DNA of 9,171 nt from Sedimentisphaerales bacterium (lineage in GTDB: Bacteria > Planctomycetota > Phycisphaerae > Sedimentisphaerales > SG8-4), in NCBI GenBank assembly GCA_016932895.1, contig JAFGCA010000684.1:1-9171 (forward strand), read 5' to 3'. Position numbers and translations under genes: made by a program. Shown here one piece after another: positions 6,713 through 9,171 of the stretch. Numbering within the stretch: position 1 is the first letter of the stretch; each line of letters starts with the position of its first letter. The notes beneath the pieces are model-generated. The model saw nothing but the letters and a program-made list of their open reading frames with translations, was not told the origin of the DNA and made no database searches.

Positions 6713-6717
6713 GGAGG
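6713..6717 (+). promoter_or_regulatory. Strong ribosome binding site of the second CotH gene
   Basis: GGAGG lies 6 nt before ATG 6724, in the 26-nt gap after the first CotH gene. It fixes the start codon. With no terminator or promoter in the gap, it supports co-transcription of the pair. Confidence 0.8.
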
Positions 6718-6723
6718 AAAATA

Positions 6724-9171
6724 ATGAAGTCAGCTTTCCGAATACTGTCTTTGTTCTTGTGGTTGGTCTGTCTTCCCGGCTTCGCCGGTGACGTGCGGGC
6801 CGGCGTGGTCATCAACGAGATTCACAGCGATCCCGACGTCAAAACCGTGCTGGTCGAGTTCGTCGAGCTGCACAATCCGACGGCGGAAGATATCGATCTT
6901 TCCGGGTGGTCGTTTACCGACGGCGTTTTCTACACCTTTGCGCCCGGCACGACGCTGTCGGCCGGCGGCTACATCATCGTGGCTCAGAATCCCGACCACA
7001 TTCGCGCCAAATGGAGCACCGGGCGCTCCGCTTTGCCGGAAGGTTCCGTGTTCGGGCCCTTTGCAGGCAAGCTGGCCAACGAAGGCGAGCGGGTGGTCCT
7101 GCGCGACGCCGACGGGGCGCTGGCCGACGAGGTCGAGTATCAGCTCGGGTTTCCCTGGCCGACCGTGGGCGATCCGGTGTCCGAGGTGCGGTCCGGGACC
7201 GGGGCTTCGATGCAGTTGGTCAACCCGGCGTTTGACAATGACCTGGCGGGCAACTGGCGCTCGTCGCTGCCGACGCCGGCCGAGGTGAACAAGCGCATCC
7301 TGGCCGACAACATCGGGCCGTGCATAAGGCAGGTCAAACACGCGCCGAAGCAGCCGCAGTCCGGTCAGGTCGTGACGGTCACGGCCAAGATCACCGACGA
7401 CGACGGCGTGGCCTCCGTCCGGCTGCAATGCCAGCTCGTCGATCCGGGACATTACATTCGCTACCAGTACTCCGACGGCGAAAACCAGCGTCTCGCGGAC
7501 CCGGAATACGAGACGAATTGGGCCGATATGGAAATGAACGACGACGGATTGGCCGGCGACGAAACGGCCGGCGATCATGTCTATACGGCGCAGGTGCCCG
7601 CGGCGGTGCAGACGCATCGCCGCCTGGTGCGGTATCGCATCGTCGCCGACGACCAGGCCGGGTTTGCGGTTCAGGTGCCCTACGACGACGACCCGCAGCC
7701 CAATTTCGCCTACTTCGTGTACGACGCTGTTCCCGCCTGGAGCGGGGCCGTCCGGCCGGGTAGCGCCAACGCCGCCGAGCGGCAGGTCGTCACCTACGCA
7801 ACCAACGTGATGCGCTCGCTGCCCGTCTATCATCTGATCGCCAAGAACGAAGATGTAGAGGATTGCCAGTTCAACCCCATCCCCGATGCCCGGTGCAATG
7901 AAAAGGCCGGCTGGTACCAGTGGAGCGGCACCCTCGTCTACGACGGTGAGGTGTACGACCACATCTGGTACCGGGCCCGCGGCGGATGGGCCGCCTACGA
8001 GTTCGGCAAGAACCGGTGGAAGTTCGATTTCAATCGCGGACATTATTTCCAGGGGCGCGACGACTACGGCAACGAATACGGAACCACCTGGGACAAGCTG
8101 AATTTCTCCGCGTGCTTCCAGTTTTCCGGAACCGGGAATCGTGGTGAGCACGGCATGTACGAAGCGGTGACCGCCCGGCTGATGAACCTTGCGGGCGCCC
8201 CCTGTTTCTACACGAACTGGCTGCAGTTTCGCGTTATCGATGACGAGCGCGAATCGGGCCCGACGCAATACGACGGCGACTTCTGGGGGCTGTATTTAGC
8301 CATCGAGCAACCGGACGGGCGCTTCCTCGACGAGCACGGCCTGCCCGACGGAAATCTCTACAAAATGTATTTCCCCTGCTCGGGCAACACCGGCAACATG
8401 AACAACCAGGGGCCCACGCAGGTCGCCGATCACAGCGACGTCATCGCCTTCTGCAACGCCTATCAAAGCTATCCCTCAGACCGGCAGTGGTGGGAGCAGA
8501 ACACCAATCTCGACGCGTATTACAATTATCGCATCGTCTGCGACGCGGTCCATCACTATGACCTGACGGATCGCTGGAACTGCTTCTATTACTCCAACCC
8601 GGAGACGGGACGCTGGTGGATGCTGCCCTGGGATTTCGACCATTCGTGGGACTCGGACATTTACACCGACGACGACGAGTACTGGAAACAGGTGCTCGAC
8701 CGGCGCTTCTTTCAGGGACACAACGTAGGGACCCCGAGTACGTATCATCGTTTTGAGGATTGTATCATCACCTTTCAGAATCGGTTGCGCGAGCTGTCGG
8801 ATCTGCTGCTGAACGCCGACGAGTGCGGCCGGCTCATCGATGAGTACGCTGCGATCATCGCCGACCCGGCGGCCGACCTGGCCTTCGTCGAGGCCGATCG
8901 GGCCTTGTGGGACCGCCATCCGCGCAACCGCCATCCGGGCACGTATTATCAAAGCTCGCCCACACGCGACTTTCCCGGCATGGTCTTTCGCATGAAGCAG
9001 TTCATCAGCTCCACCGGCTGGGGAGGAAGCAACCTCGCCCGTATGGACGACGACCAGGCGATTCCACACACGCCGGTGGTGACGTCGCTCGGCCCCGACG
9101 GTTTTCCCGCCGACACGCTGATCTTCGAGGCGAGTGATTTTTCCGACCCGCAGGGCGACCATACGTTTGCC
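6724..9171 (+). CDS. Secreted lamin-tail/CotH kinase-like protein, 3' end outside window
   Basis: The frame stays open for 816 codons from ATG 6724 to the last base, so the protein is truncated only by the window edge. Residues 1-26 are a signal peptide (K2, R6, hydrophobic LSLFLWLVCL, cleavage likely after VRA). An LTD follows (27 to about 185; VVINEIHSDP, EFVELHNPT, LSGWSFTDG, LANEGERVVL). Residues 196-330 form an Ig-like beta region (VTVTAKITDDDGVASVRL, DDGLAGDETAGDHVYTA). The CotH kinase-like domain spans about 340-765: VYHLIAKNED (369-378), IWYRARGG (414-421) with K429/K433, FWGLYLAIEQ, the helix LDAYYNYRIVCDAVHHYD, and PWDFDHSWD (635-643) with D637 and D639. The visible end (VVTSLGPDGFPADTL..EASDFSDPQGDHTF) starts a further beta domain commonly found after CotH in planctomycetal proteins. 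Unlike the first CotH protein it shows no chitobiase-like units so far. The two share only domain-level similarity, so they are diverged paralogues rather than a recent duplication. Confidence 0.85.
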   Translation, partial: MKSAFRILSLFLWLVCLPGFAGDVRAGVVINEIHSDPDVKTVLVEFVELHNPTAEDIDLSGWSFTDGVFYTFAPGTTLSAGGYIIVAQNPDHIRAKWSTGRSALPEGSVFGPFAGKLANEGERVVLRDADGALADEVEYQLGFPWPTVGDPVSEVRSGTGASMQLVNPAFDNDLAGNWRSSLPTPAEVNKRILADNIGPCIRQVKHAPKQPQSGQVVTVTAKITDDDGVASVRLQCQLVDPGHYIRYQYSDGENQRLADPEYETNWADMEMNDDGLAGDETAGDHVYTAQVPAAVQTHRRLVRYRIVADDQAGFAVQVPYDDDPQPNFAYFVYDAVPAWSGAVRPGSANAAERQVVTYATNVMRSLPVYHLIAKNEDVEDCQFNPIPDARCNEKAGWYQWSGTLVYDGEVYDHIWYRARGGWAAYEFGKNRWKFDFNRGHYFQGRDDYGNEYGTTWDKLNFSACFQFSGTGNRGEHGMYEAVTARLMNLAGAPCFYTNWLQFRVIDDERESGPTQYDGDFWGLYLAIEQPDGRFLDEHGLPDGNLYKMYFPCSGNTGNMNNQGPTQVADHSDVIAFCNAYQSYPSDRQWWEQNTNLDAYYNYRIVCDAVHHYDLTDRWNCFYYSNPETGRWWMLPWDFDHSWDSDIYTDDDEYWKQVLDRRFFQGHNVGTPSTYHRFEDCIITFQNRLRELSDLLLNADECGRLIDEYAAIIADPAADLAFVEADRALWDRHPRNRHPGTYYQSSPTRDFPGMVFRMKQFISSTGWGGSNLARMDDDQAIPHTPVVTSLGPDGFPADTLIFEASDFSDPQGDHTFA

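Noticed and set aside
6730..8268. 512-codon open frame on the - strand
   Set aside because: It is the mirror of the second CotH gene, whose + strand translation has a signal peptide, LTD and CotH motifs. The - strand product has no recognisable domain and no convincing start.
8476..9162. 228-codon open frame on the - strand
   Set aside because: It is antisense to the CotH domain end of the second gene, with valine/arginine-rich composition and no domain.

Overview
The window comes from a GC-rich bacterial chromosome. The best guess for the lineage is Planctomycetota (a Phycisphaerae- or Sedimentisphaerales-like group). This rests on the two large secreted proteins that combine lamin-tail (LTD), chitobiase-C-like and CotH kinase-like domains, an architecture frequent in that phylum. 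The assignment is an inference, not proof. All convincing genes lie on the + strand. No rRNA, tRNA, CRISPR array, transposase or integrase was seen.

Region 1 (1-1102) is very GC-rich and looks like the remains of a phage-type or mobile-element module. It holds the tail of an upstream gene, a 207-residue protein whose N-terminal half resembles phage helicase-loader/replication proteins, and a 137-residue ORF with a possible PD-(D/E)XK nuclease core. The last two are in the same frame and are separated only by an amber codon plus two sense codons. The sequence reads as coding through that amber, so the nuclease-like gene is probably a broken one whose real N-terminus lies upstream of the stop.

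Region 2 (1103-2979) has visibly lower GC. It is a compact three-gene operon behind a well-formed extended -10 promoter. The first gene is a member of the sporadically distributed TIGR04255 family. The next two encode small proteins (164 and 145 aa) that I cannot assign to a family. Both intergenic gaps are exactly 8 nt. This cassette is the best candidate in the window for an undescribed accessory system; its function cannot be read from the sequence. The second gene carries a run of eight G residues.

Region 3 (2980-3241) is non-coding and carries a plausible promoter for region 4.

Region 4 (3242-9171) holds two consecutive secreted CotH-type proteins, 26 nt apart and surely co-transcribed. 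The first (1151 aa from the preferred TTG start) has the order signal peptide, LTD, chitobiase-like, CotH, a second chitobiase-like unit split by a large inserted jelly-roll-like domain, and a second LTD. The second has signal peptide, LTD, an Ig-like region and CotH, and is still open at the window end after 816 codons. They probably act outside the cytoplasm as surface or matrix proteins with an atypical protein-kinase-like domain. The very long reading frames on the opposite strand are codon-bias shadows.
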